A stretch of DNA of 64,000 nucleotides. Origin: Xylogone sp. PMI_703. Its lineage: Eukaryota > Ascomycota > Leotiomycetes. Position numbers and translations under genes: made by a program. Positions 33,087 to 43,778 of the stretch are shown in pieces. Location: positions 1 to 64,000 of the forward strand of contig JAJTUQ010000012.1 in the NCBI GenBank assembly GCA_021399445.1, given 5' to 3'. Within the stretch, counting starts at the first letter, position 1. Each line of letters opens with the position of its first letter. Below the pieces are notes generated by a model. It searched no databases. It had not been told where the DNA came from and saw only the letters and a program-made list of their open reading frames with translations.

Positions 33087-33320
33087 AGGCTGGGATTGAT
33101 GATGGTATTGATGAAGGGCTGGAACCGTCTGGTAGTGGGACAATGACCGCCCAATGATAGAAGCAAAACGTTCGGATTGGACAGGATTGGATTCTAACTC
33201 GCCATCTGATTGTGCAAAGCAATCGTCTGCAAAAAGGCACTGCTTGGTACAGTGAATGCTACGATTGAAAAAAAGCCTGTCACAAGAGGAATTCGATATG
33301 CTGTGCTCTGCCTGTCCCAT

Positions 33321-34257
33321 TTGTGATCCAGAGGCTGCGTTAATCGCGAGAGAGAGAGTTTGAGGGGGAAAGGCGGGCGTACTCCTGCAAATGGGGAACT
33401 GGTTGAGGCTGAAGCAGCACTTGAAGTTGTTGGATATCGGCCCGTCATTTATCCGTGGCGATTGCCTTACGACGAGACGTCATTTTGGGCTAGTAACCTG
33501 ACACTTAAGGCCCCAAGAATATCGCACAGGAGAGGTGATGCCCGAGGATCTGTCGGAACCTTGGTCTGATTATGGCATATGCCAAAAGAATTATTAATTG
33601 AATTAATTATCCTACAGTATTGTGCAATCACAGTATAGTGAGGATTGCACTAAAGGGGTAACGAATTGAATGGCCTCGCATAGCCTATGCCTAATGAGGT
33701 TATAGTTATTTGTGCTCCATGGTATAGGAGATGGGTGGCCTGTAGAAAATGCAGCACACACCTGTTTCGTGGAAGCTATGTGTCAGATTAATAAGATTGC
33801 CACCGGCCTCTTATCTACTGTGGTGGACATCGCACGGAAGGTGTCCAACTGGAGTGACGTCTCAACTAGACGAAATGTTTGGATTCGCATTGAATTACAA
33901 AATATATGGGGCAGAGACTTAATTGAATGCCAATACAGATGGTGCTCCTAAAGAGTGGGATAACCCATAAATAAAAGAGTTCTGAAACACTTAAATCACG
34001 TGCTCATCCCTAAGTGCCAAGTTGCTCAGTTGATATTTGTATTACATACATGGGTGCCAGCCTGCGGCTCACACAAAGCCTTCGAAATTCCATAAAAATG
34101 TTGGAGAATTCTTAGAAGACATGTTGGAATAATCCGTTCATAAGTGTATGGTCAGTGAAATTGATAAAGTTTCAGGTATTCAGGTATGGTGCTGTCAGAA
34201 ATAGTGCTTATGTAATAGGCACTAAGGGGGTTAGCCGAGCAGAGATTTAGGGGTTCA
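33321..34257. other. Gene-free stretch
   Basis: Right flank of the hAT insertion. An open frame at 33712-33951 (plus) has no known motif. Confidence 0.35.
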
Positions 34258-34349
34258 CACAGAACATTGTAACTAGTAGTTCATACAGTCACTACACCAT
34301 ACAATTTATATGCACTCCAGCCTAACCACTGCGCCGTAATCCTTGACAA
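34258..34349 (-). repeat. tRNA-like A-box region, possible SINE remnant
   Basis: The minus strand reads TTACGGCGCAGTGGTTAGGC, close to the pol III A-box consensus TGGCNNAGTGG. It is followed by GCATATAAATTGTATGG. A related word order occurs at 62736-62785. No B box is clear. Confidence 0.3.
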
Positions 34350-34558
34350 ATCCTTCTGCGAGAAGTCTAGTAACAGGATTCCGTCAGTAGAATCTTACTA
34401 GCTGTTTCCTACTAGCATCTTTCTTCTAATCAATTCTTGCCCGTAGACTATTACTAGTCTCAACCGCTTTTAGTAATGTCTTTAATGCTGTCTCATGTTA
34501 TACTATTATAAAGTTTGTGCCGGTTTGTGGAAGTACAATTCTACTGATAAATTTCGGC

Positions 34559-35119
34559 TGTCAACCTTGGGTTGTGACACCCCCTAGTAAACACAACAAT
34601 CATACGGTTTAATATTTAGCAAAATCTTATGTATACCCTCTATATAATAGTTTTAAACTTCAAGTATTATAACTCTTTATTTAAGCTACAATTGTAATTT
34701 GGCCTTATATATAAGGCCAAATTGACAAATTTCTGTATTATCTTCGAAATGAGCTGAAAGCTCAGAGAGAAGGTTGAATCGAAGAGAAAGAAAGAGGGGG
34801 GGTTCGGAAAATTTTTGCCTCCGATCTATGTTCATGTGAATTTTATATACTTTATGTATTTTATATATTTATATAACATTTTAAAGCTGATTCGTTATCT
34901 TTGAAGAGGGAAAAAGTAGTATGTTAAGATTATATGTCATACTTATCGGTATTGATTTTCTTTTTTACTAAAAATTTTAGTTATATAACAATTTCATCTT
35001 GATCCTTATATGATCTAGGTTCTTTAAGATATTTTAAGTTTTAGTTTAATATTCTATATTATTCTTTATTTTGTTGTCTAAAATCCTTTGTTCTGTCATG
35101 ACCCTGCAGGGTTGTGACA
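34559..35119 (-). mobile_element. Possible RIP-decayed solo LTR
   Basis: About 561 bp. On the minus strand it opens TGTCACAACCCTGCAGG and closes CCCAAGGTTGACA, a TG...CA layout. The interior is AT-rich. No target duplication could be matched, so the borders are uncertain. Confidence 0.35.
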
Positions 35120-35189
35120 AGCAACCTGAGTATAGGGCCCCTATAGCCATTGCCTCAGTTAAATAAGTATAAATTAAGACGGCTATCAA

Positions 35190-35425
35190 GGACCTGGTTA
35201 TGATATCGCTAGTACTATCGCATTACTAGTACTAGCGAAAGGATAGTACAAGTTCAACACTAGTACTATAAAAAGGGTTGTACAAGTTAAAAGATAGTAT
35301 TATCAAAGTTATAGTACTAACCCTTTGGTTGTACTAACTAAGTAGTAGTACTATCGGGAAAATAGTACTACCTTTCCGCTTGTGCTAGCTATTTGCTTGT
35401 ACGTGCAAAAAGCTAGTACTAGCAA
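35190..35425. repeat. Cluster of AGTACTA-type palindromic words
   Basis: At least a dozen copies of TAGTACTA/AGTACTAG-like words and their GTACAAGTT partners, in both orientations. This could fold into hairpins and may be a decayed MITE. Just downstream (35450-35505) the unit TTGGATCCAGGACCGGA is tandemly repeated about twice. Confidence 0.45.
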
Positions 35426-35639
35426 ATAAACAAGCATGTGACAAATAGGACCGGACGGGATCCCTTGGATCCAGGACCGGATAGGATCTCTTGGATCCAG
35501 GACCATAAAGATCCAGGCAGATCCAGTCATCAACACATACTATATAAGTAGATAGTTTTACAGTAGATAAGAACTTCGTGCTCAACTCAATTGATTTACA
35601 GCATACCTGCATTTCATAGTAACTACCCTAAAGCCTTGT

Positions 35640-36760
35640 GAAGCTATTCTCTTGCCCTTTACCTTCATCTATCATTTGAGTGATAGATAACCCCATACCC
35701 TTGTAGGAACGTTACACTATTTAAATACTCTTATTATCATTTAATAGATAAATCATAAAACTAAAATCCTTATAATGAATTATTATAACTATAATACTTA
35801 AACAATTAAAAAAATACTTAAAATAAGACTAAAGTTATTATACTTATATTATATAGCTTATAAATTCTAATATACTTATTATATATTTATATAAATACTA
35901 TATATAATATATCTCTAGAAATAAAGATTCTTATTATATTAAAAGACATAAACGGTTTAAAAACAATTATATATAATGTTTAAACGGATAAAACAAATAA
36001 TATTATTTTTTATACTTAATTCATCTGATCTATTTATATTCTCTTAGCATTTAACAAAATGGCTAATATTAATATATTAAATAAAAGGACTAATTAGACT
36101 TAACCAAAACGTAAGAATTAAAAGAAAAATTTATTAATATTAATAAGATGTTAAAGGAGTATAAACGAAAAAAGGTAATTAAAAGTTATTAAAATAAGAA
36201 ATCTAGTTAGAAACCTTAAAAAGGTTATCGATTTAAAAATTCAAGAGGATAAGGTCATTTAAAGAAGTTATAACTATATGGTCAGTACTTACTCACTTAG
36301 CACGTTCTCTCTTTTTGATAGTATTTAGCTCTTTTAGACTATTTAAACCTCTTTTTAACATTTTAACACTATATGTCTTTAATTACTTTTAAAGCTTTTA
36401 TAGACACATTTAACGGGTAAAAGCTTCCTGTTCAGTTAAAATAATAACTTCCTTTTTAGCCTTTAGGCGAGTCTTCTTAGCTTTTAGTTTTTTTTACTCT
36501 TTAAGAGAAAGCCTATAAACATTACATTTTACGTTATTACTCATAATAATACACTCTGAACAACGTAAAGAATAAAGAGTGATAATACACTTTTTGTCTA
36601 AACGTTTATAATGATTATACGAGAGTATTTTTACGCTTTTAGATTTTATTTATTCTAATAATTTTATTTTGTTTTTTTCTTTCTTTCTCTTACTAACTCT
36701 TAGTGTTTTTACTCTATAGGACGTTCATACATAAGGTATCTCTTTGTTCTAGCTCCTCAG
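35640..36760. other. Very AT-rich, gene-free block
   Basis: Almost no GC apart from a few islands, with no open frame of note. The block ends abruptly at the GC-richer recombinase gene. Such blocks are what RIP leaves of old repeats. I cannot identify the parent repeat. Confidence 0.55.
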
Positions 36761-36793
36761 CGGGAATCCCCACTAACCTCGTAACTTCTATAG

Positions 36794-38543
36794 GTTCTCA
36801 GAGCGCTAGCAAAGAAGCACAAGCTGAGCGACCAGAGGAGGGCCAACCGTTGTATGACGATTGACAATCTTGAGCAGCAAATCGAGACAACACTAAGCAC
36901 GACGAAGAAGTCATTCAAGCTCGGAGAGTTACGGATCCTGGCCGTGCTCTTCCTCCTCCTGCTTGCCCCAGCTGATGCTCGGCCAACATCGATACTGCGA
37001 CTACGATTTGGAGATATCCTGACTGTGCTGGTACGGGATCCAGAAGGCGGGCCTCATAACATTCTAATTAAGTTTACGCTCGTATTCACCAAAACGTACC
37101 TTGGCGAGAAGGATGCGTAAGTCCGCCTGGCATCTGTAACGGATATCGAATGCTAATGCCTTCCCAGGAAAACCTACCCCCTTCCCGAGACGTTATTTGC
37201 CGAGTCCTTGCTCCTAAGCCCACACGTCTTCCTCCTAGGCATCTTGTTCCGGCATGAAGCTTTTCGCGCACGCAACCTTACTTCGCCGCACCAATTGAAG
37301 ACGTTTGATATCCACCCCGGCGAGCTTGAGATGCAGTTGCCGCTAAGGCAGGATTTGAGAGACGTCTACGTATTCCGCCGAGCTGTCCAGACACTCACTG
37401 GCCTTGATATATCCGATAACCAACCCATATCCTATGCGATGATGGCCGCATGGATCAGAAGGATCGGCGAGATACTGGGATTAGAGATTCCAACCATTCC
37501 CTACAATCTACGCTACAATGCTGCCAATGAGTGGACTTCAAACGGTCTGTGTCTCCCTCTCTCATTACCATGCCAAGCTAACCTGGACCCGTGTAGTCGA
37601 CGTGAGTGAAGCTCTTCGCAACCTCGCGATGGACTACGCCAACTCGGTGCCGCTCCAAAGGCATTACCTTGGACGTGACATAGACAAAGACCTCTTCAGC
37701 ATCCTCAAGGGAACAAAGCCACAGCATGCACTTGTGAAGCAGACTTGCAGCGTCAGTCACTCCATTAGCAAGCGCCGGCCTGTTGACCTGACACCCGAGC
37801 AGTCCGCATCTGTTAACACTCATCCGCTAATTCGACGTCTGACCCTAGAGCTCCGGAAACTGCGCAAAGGATCCAAAGAATACGGAGCAGTTCGTCGAAC
37901 GCAGAAAAATGAAAAGCAGCGATTACGAAAGGAGCTCAAGCAGCAGATCAGAGACAATTGGACGGCCGAGCAAGCGGTGAACGACATCGAGCGCCAACTC
38001 GACGGCCTTGGGTTTGCCAAGCCTGCGCCAGACACGTCCTGCCGTCCTCAGCGGCCAGCACAGAAGCGATTGATGGAAGCGCTCACGGCCCCGGCTGCCA
38101 CCGACCTCGAGGGGCAGTACTGGCGGAGGGACGAGGCTATTGATGCCATCACTTTGTACTGCACGGTAGAGGAAGGACGTGCTATACCTTTGAAGTCCTC
38201 GGGATCAACGGAACAATCATCTATCTCTACCAGCCCGGACCCACCACCTAAGAGCCCATTGCATGCGGCTGTAATGTCCCTTTTTGTCAAGAATAAGAAG
38301 GAGAGACCCCGGAGATGCTTTGTCTGCGTCGGAAAGGCAATGTCTTTGTCGTCAGGTGATCCCCGAATCGAAGAGCTTATCCACGAGTTTTATACTTCGG
38401 GAGACTTAAAAAAGCACTTTAAGCGGATGCATTTATCTAAGTATCAAGAAGGTCCAATTGAGTGGAGAATCTGTCGGATGACTCTTGAGCGTAAGATGTA
38501 TTTCCAGAATCATGCACAGACTATCCATGGAACGGTTTCGTAA
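36794..38543 (+). pseudogene. DUF3435 tyrosine-recombinase-type protein with C2H2 tail, 5'-truncated
   Basis: Exons: 36794-37116, 37168-37544, 37597-38543, joined by 51- and 52-nt introns with consensus ends. An acceptor-like TATAG precedes 36794, so earlier exons existed. Recognisable DUF3435 stretches are LLLAPADARPTSILRLRFGD (box with the first catalytic Arg), DPEGGPHNILIKFT, LLLSPHVFLLGILFRHEAF, YNLRYNAANEW and LQRHYLGRDI, whose Tyr is the likely nucleophile. SVSHSISKRRPVDLT, a basic coiled region (KNEKQRLRKELKQQ) and a C-terminal C2H2-like finger (CFVC...HFKRMH) follow. DUF3435 is the family of Starship captain recombinases. The N-terminal DNA-binding part is missing and is replaced by RIP-like AT-rich DNA. 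No stop lies within the three exons. Confidence 0.8.
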
Positions 38544-39298
38544 CGGGGCCATAAGGTCGAGGAAAGAAGCGGTTCTCGCGGAGACGAAGTTTTTATCTCT
38601 TCACTGGTGAGCATTTTGTCATGGCGTTTATATGAATAAAGACTAGCTACGAAGGTGTCGTGGGCGCTCATTTCGCTTTTGCTACTTTGTAAAAGCATGT
38701 TTTTAAGCATTAGCCGTAGGATAAACATTCTTAATTAGCAAGTTCACTCCGCGAGGTTCCTGATTTTGATAAGCTGGCATTGTAGATAGTATAGAATAAA
38801 TTTCTCTTTGCCCAGTAAGGATTTCAGCTTCCCACATCCTTAAGATAACCTGGCATCATTGGGTGGTAGAACAAACTGGTGGTGCCTATGAATTGGTATG
38901 AGCAGGTATTTCTTAGTGTAAAAAAATAGAATAAACACAACAAGGACTGATAGATATGCGATGTAGGACTACACGCAATATGGTTCATGCGAGGCCTTTG
39001 CCAGAATGATATTCTTGGACTTGTCTTTCTCCTCCAGCAGTTTGCTAGGCTTTGCAGATCCATAGATTCAACAATCACTTCTTTGTCGAATTTGCCCACT
39101 TATGGTTTGGCAGTAATGTAGCAGAGCTAAATGACCTGTATTGACTTGGAACTGCTATTAATACCTTGAAGGAAAGATCCCCAAATGGAGCAGTGCGAGC
39201 GGCTATAGTACATAACAGAATATTCCAAAACAGCTTAACTTGGCACCCCAAGCACCATAGATTGACCCTGTGTTGTCAATAGCAGTCCTTTGAGCAGT
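38544..39298. other. Gene-free stretch
   Basis: Intergenic between the recombinase and the HET gene. A 91-codon minus frame at 38824-39099 has no known motif. Confidence 0.35.
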
Positions 39299-41281
39299 TC
39301 AAATGAGCGTGATGATTGATTCTTTATAGCCTTCCAAGGTAAACATCCGCCTCAAGCACGGATGCTCATTAGAATTCGGAAACATATAAAGCCCAAGTCT
39401 CTGATAAACGTTGCTGCCTTCTTCTGAGCACTTTTCCAAAATAAATCCAACAAACACCTCGACGGAGAAATCCTGGTCAGCCAATTTGGAGGCCAGAACT
39501 GGCATTAGGGTGATATCTTGATTATGCAAGGACTCTCTTCGTAATGGAATGTCATCCCAGAGAAGCTCGCATTCTATACCTTGGTCTCCGATCAAAATCT
39601 TACCCAGTCCACCATCTTGAACAGGAGGCTCGTACAATTCGGCAACAAGTGTGCCTACAAGGGCACGTAAGATAAGCGCACCCGCAATGACGGGACCCAG
39701 TGGATCTTTCTCAGGCGTTGTAGTAGAGCTCAAAATCTCGATCATATACCTGTCTTTGTTACCTGAATATATGTACCAAAAGCCAACGGGTCCGTCAATT
39801 GATGCCCATGACCAACTTGGCGCTCTATAATTGATTGCGCGCCTTGGCTCGTAGTTCTTGAGGCTTTCATTTGGGGAAGTCTGCCATAATAGTCCATAAG
39901 GAAGGTCCGAACTCCAAAGTCCGGCCAAGTAAGTGGCATTAATTCCAGTAGTTCCCAAGCAGTCTTGAAATTTCTTTGCCAACCCAGAAAGGGCTGGCAA
40001 CTTATCATCATTCCTGCTGAACTCGCATTCAGAGTAATTAGACACAGTGTGATACCATAACTCAAAGAGGTCCGCTTCTCTAAACCCCGACTCTTTTGGT
40101 TGTAATCCTCGTGTCCATCTATCAGCATCACCACTGTCAGGATATAGTCTATCACCTTGGTCGACGGTCAAGGAGGACTCCGACTGATGAAGCTCTTGGC
40201 ATCTGAATTGAATCTGTGTCTGGCAGAAAAAGATGATGCGACGGGATATCAATCTTTCTTGAAATGCCCAACCTCTGCGCATGAGGGGGGCATGTTCGTA
40301 ATTGGCAGATAGTTCAGCATGATCTCTGTTTATAGGGAGGCAGACCAGAGCCTCTGGGTACTGCCCTGGCCATTTTGGCTTTACGACGAGTGGCTCGCCC
40401 AACTCAGGCAGGCGGTGCCGGAAAAGTCCACCTTGGCTGCTGCAAGAAGCTGTTGCAGCAAGTGTGCACAGTGAGTTTTCATATATGGACGACATTTGCG
40501 AGGACTGATCAAGCCAGTCATCTCTCGAATCTTGAAAAATACACAGAGCATCTATCCAAATATACTGTACCTTTAAACGTTCAGCCACGTTTGAAGCCTC
40601 AACAAATGTTAGCGGCAATTCAGTAATACGTAGTCCTTTTTTAATGAATTCTTCTGTGTCTCTCTTCAAACTAATAAGCTCAAGGCCGCCCCAGCAATAG
40701 CTAAGCGTTATATACCTTGCTGTCATGGACAAGCCGTCAGAGTCCACAAGCCGAAGTAATTTCTCATCATTTTCTCCAATATTTTCACCCTGGAGATGCC
40801 GGGAAGTGATTTCGAGAAGACGTTTTGGAATGTACCGCTTTGTTCCTTTGCACAAATTGTGGTTATTTTCGCAGTCATTGATCCACTGGGAGACTTTCTG
40901 CAAACTCCGGACTGATCCAGTACTGCAACTTTCCATTCTATCCCCGTTCAGATCGATGTGATTCCATTTTGATGTTAGATAGAACCCTGCTGCCACAAAT
41001 CTCTGGCCTTCTCTGTTTAAGTAAATGAAATTGAGATATGACCCATCGGGCGAAGGCCATTTATAATCCAAACTAAAAATGAGGCTCCTATTCTCTCGGA
41101 GGGCTTTCTTAGTTTCCAGAGATAGATTGCGTAATATGACAGCACAGATCGCACATCTCTTCGCAGCAGACTCGAGTGAGGTAATAGTGTGGTGGTGGGG
41201 GCCTTCCTTCCAATAAATTTTATCACTCTCATGAACTTCCCAAGGGAATTCAAAGATGGGATTGCACAAATCGCATAGCAT
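39299..41281 (-). CDS. HET-domain (heterokaryon incompatibility) protein
   Basis: 660 codons, one exon, starting MLCDLCNPIFEFPWEVH. Residues about 189-345 form the HET domain with its three blocks: ARYITLSYCWGG; GLRITELPLTFVEASNVAER; and VQYIWIDALCIFQDSRDDWL with MSSIYENSLCTLAATAS. RRGWAFQERLISRRIIFF follows, as usual in this family. The N-terminal Cys-rich part (CDLC...CAICAVIL) and the C-terminal part are typical of large single-HET-domain proteins. HET proteins trigger cell death when genetically different hyphae fuse. The specificity here is unknown. It is intact in a heavily damaged neighbourhood, which suggests it is kept by selection or arrived late. Confidence 0.93.
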   Translation of the reverse strand: MLCDLCNPIFEFPWEVHESDKIYWKEGPHHHTITSLESAAKRCAICAVILRNLSLETKKALRENRSLIFSLDYKWPSPDGSYLNFIYLNREGQRFVAAGFYLTSKWNHIDLNGDRMESCSTGSVRSLQKVSQWINDCENNHNLCKGTKRYIPKRLLEITSRHLQGENIGENDEKLLRLVDSDGLSMTARYITLSYCWGGLELISLKRDTEEFIKKGLRITELPLTFVEASNVAERLKVQYIWIDALCIFQDSRDDWLDQSSQMSSIYENSLCTLAATASCSSQGGLFRHRLPELGEPLVVKPKWPGQYPEALVCLPINRDHAELSANYEHAPLMRRGWAFQERLISRRIIFFCQTQIQFRCQELHQSESSLTVDQGDRLYPDSGDADRWTRGLQPKESGFREADLFELWYHTVSNYSECEFSRNDDKLPALSGLAKKFQDCLGTTGINATYLAGLWSSDLPYGLLWQTSPNESLKNYEPRRAINYRAPSWSWASIDGPVGFWYIYSGNKDRYMIEILSSTTTPEKDPLGPVIAGALILRALVGTLVAELYEPPVQDGGLGKILIGDQGIECELLWDDIPLRRESLHNQDITLMPVLASKLADQDFSVEVFVGFILEKCSEEGSNVYQRLGLYMFPNSNEHPCLRRMFTLEGYKESIITLI

Positions 41282-41858
41282 GACATAGGTATCTTTAGAT
41301 TTGAAGCTTGTTTTGCAATTAGTTGATATTAATAAGTAAAGACTTAGGTATTTTCAGACAGCCAAAAAAAAGATGTTTGAAAGAGTTCAATATAAAATAT
41401 TTGTAGTGAACTGTGGGTACGCTCTGTACTCTACTCCCATAGCATGGGGGCACGAGGCACAGTACGTTTTACTACGTAATTTGCTCGTTGTGCTCGTTAT
41501 TATATGATGGAAGTTGATTGTTCTAGTGTGTGCGGAGGACCCGCATAGCCCTACCTCGTAGGCTACGCAAGCCTTGGATCACGTGACTTCCAAAATTGAC
41601 AATCGTTTTACACGGGAAAAAAGTCGGAAAGGTAATTTTTATAGGGTATTATATAGCAACTCCTTCTCTTTTGTGCTTCGCATTTGGTTAGTAAGCTTGC
41701 CGCTCTTACTCAGGGACTAATCACCCTCACCTCACCCTTGGCCCAGCCAGCTCACCTAAGTAGAATTGTCAGACCAACGCGATTCAACGGAGTCGTCCAT
41801 ATCGTTAAGGAATCATAGTCAGATGTACGGGGGTTTTTAACGATTTAAAAGAAACACA
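41282..41858. other. Upstream region of the HET gene
   Basis: No gene recognised. It holds the HET gene promoter on the minus strand. 41460-41600 contains CTACG-rich words. Confidence 0.35.
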
Positions 41859-42104
41859 ATGCCTCTCAGCCTAGATCAAAGTTTCAATGCTCTGAGGAAG
41901 GCACCTCTTCCTAAGCTCGACCCTTGATTCGTTCGCAGACTTGGCATGGCGTTCTCTGCCACCCTCAAGTGGTGTCCTCATTTTCCACAGGAAGAGGAGG
42001 AATTGCTAGACGATTTCATGGTTGAAAGATTATATCCAGGCATATTGAAAACAACAGCCTTTTTTAAAACAAAAAGCAACGCTAGAATTGCCAGCTTGCC
42101 ATAA
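41859..42104 (+). pseudogene. Small unrecognised frame with one stop
   Basis: ATG at 41859 (MPLSLDQSFNALRKAPL) opens a frame of 82 codons. It has a single in-frame TGA at about 41925 (CGA to TGA would explain it) and continues LGMAFSATLKWCPHFPQEEE to a TAA at 42102. No family recognised. It may be a fragment of a larger gene. Confidence 0.3.
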
Positions 42105-42309
42105 CATAAGAAACTAGCTAGAGAAGGGTTTTATGGCTCTCAGACTCTATAGGCGAGGAAAACATTACCGATCATAATACTACCGTGGACATTCTGTAAA
42201 ACCCTGGCCTAGACATTTACTGTAGCATTAGTGTCACGTGTCTAGAAGGGTCATGATAGTCGCAGCTACTGAGCGCTAAAATTCTCAATGTTTTCAAACT
42301 GTATATTAC
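42105..42309. other. Short intergenic gap
   Basis: Nothing recognised. Confidence 0.3.
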
Positions 42310-43015
42310 TCACACCAGCTCGAAATCCTTAAAAGAATCTTTCGCAGAGTCATTTTTCAAGGCTTCACCTTTCATAAATCCATGCACATAACTTTCCCCG
42401 ACAAGTGTGTACGCGCTGCCATCCTTTGGTCGCAATATGTATGGCACACGGCCACCCAAGAGTATACAGAGGCTGTCTCCGACTTCGGCATCTGATGGAG
42501 CTAGGCATAAGTAACCTCTTTCAGTCCTGCAAAGCGACCATCTCTCTGCTTTTGCAGACATGTTCACAAGAAATTTTTCAGCAAGGGACATTACTTGTTG
42601 GCTCATTGGGATACCCCGTCTCCTCCGTTCACCTTTAGCGTTATACTTTATCAAGCGCATATACGCCAAAAACCACTTGCCAACATCGGAGCTGGCTTCT
42701 CGCTGTTCATATACTACATTGGCGATGAGGGTTCTCCAGAGGACCTCTTTGGCCAAGGTTTGAGGCAAAGCTTCTCTCCAGCACTGAAGTTCTTTAAGGA
42801 GATGTTGAAACTTGTAGAAAACTTCGCCTTTATCTGCTACAGGGGGAAATATCCTATCGCCAAGTTTTCGCGAACTGAAGGATATGTGATCCAAGACAAC
42901 TCCATGGACAGTTAACCGGGGATATTGGGCATTAAATTTGACTATCAGCTTTGCTCCCGCAGATGCATCATAGAAACACGGCTTCGGGAAAGTAGTGTTA
43001 TGTACTAACGTAGAA
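42310..43015 (-). pseudogene. C-terminal part of a HET-6-like protein, HET domain missing
   Basis: The minus-strand frame ends with the block CRTERGYLCLAPSDAEVGD, LCILLGGRVPYILRP, YTLVGESYVHGFMKGEAL. I recognise this as the conserved C-terminus of fungal HET-6-type incompatibility proteins. Upstream it runs through KLIVKFNAQYPRLTVHGVVL. At about 43015 homology stops and FunK1-kinase sequence begins, so the whole HET domain is absent. The frame itself has no stop. The open ATG at 43068 lies in the foreign FunK1 segment, so this is a truncated gene, not a short gene. Confidence 0.7.
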
Positions 43016-43540
43016 GAACGATTTAAGATCATGTCGGTAAGTATAACCTTTACCTTCGAGCACCTCAATTGTTATAAATCGTATAGTCCCAGTCCGATGA
43101 CTAGCTCCACTCGGTGTAATGTCTAGTTCCTTTGCCAGATCAAGATTAATCAGTCTTCCCCTTGAGTCGCCTTTAGTAACAAGCTCGGTAATAATAATAT
43201 TGTTTTTAGAAACATCCCGATGGAATATCTTGTTATCTACAAGAAGTGATTTATGTCCTTTAATAGCATCACGGAATGTTTCTAAAAGCTCTTTAATTGA
43301 TCTATATACATAAAGTGATTATCCAGCAGGTAAAACCACTAAACAACAATGAACACGATTACTATATATCTCACTATCCTCCCCTGTCAGACTGTCTACT
43401 TCAGGTTCTTAAATACTAAGACTATCAGGCTTACGTGACTCATCCTCCTTCGCATCCTGTTCTACATGCTAAAGAACAGGTTAACTATCATTAAATTTAA
43501 ACCTCTTAGTAGGGCTAATCTCAACTGTAAGTTGTTCATC
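43016..43540 (-). pseudogene. FunK1-type protein kinase relic
   Basis: The minus strand reads KSLLVDNKIFHRDVSKNN (catalytic loop, HRD), RGRLINLDLAKEL (metal-binding region) and GTIRFITIEVLEGKGYTYRH (activation segment). Upstream, in the same frame, are NRVHCCLVVLPAG, a stop, then SLYVYRSIKELLETF, plus further stops back to about 43540. These are hallmarks of the fungal FunK1 kinase family. Stops fit CAA/CAG to TAA/TAG. The kinase ends abruptly at SFFYV, where HET-6-like sequence starts. Confidence 0.75.
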
Positions 43541-43778
43541 TTATTTTCGTTTCTACATAAAAGTTAAACTGTTTCACGTGCTGATTATAAAGCTAGTTAA
43601 GCGTCTTATACTACTTTTAGACCTTCCTCGAGGATTACTTCTCGTCTTCGAATCCGTTTAGCTTGACTTTATACTATTATCAACTTAAAAGACTTTAACG
43701 GAGATCTTCTACGGTTAATTAAACTTTATACTATTTCACAAATTTGTAATAATATTTATAACTCTATTAATAAAAACC
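43541..43778. other. AT-rich gap
   Basis: Probably the decayed N-terminal part of the FunK1 relic. Not readable. Confidence 0.3.

Larger units (their letters stand above)
29434..33320 (-). other. Possible gene of unknown function interrupted by the hAT element
   Basis: If the hAT element and one copy of its 8-bp target are removed, a minus-strand frame from 33320 (MGQAEHSISNSSCDRLFF) runs on without a stop through the insertion point (HHQSQPLQQSTLG). It continues to 29434, roughly 195 codons. The sequence is rich in Gln, Ser, His and Pro and matches nothing I know. The plus strand here is also open over shorter spans, so coding status is uncertain. Confidence 0.3.
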
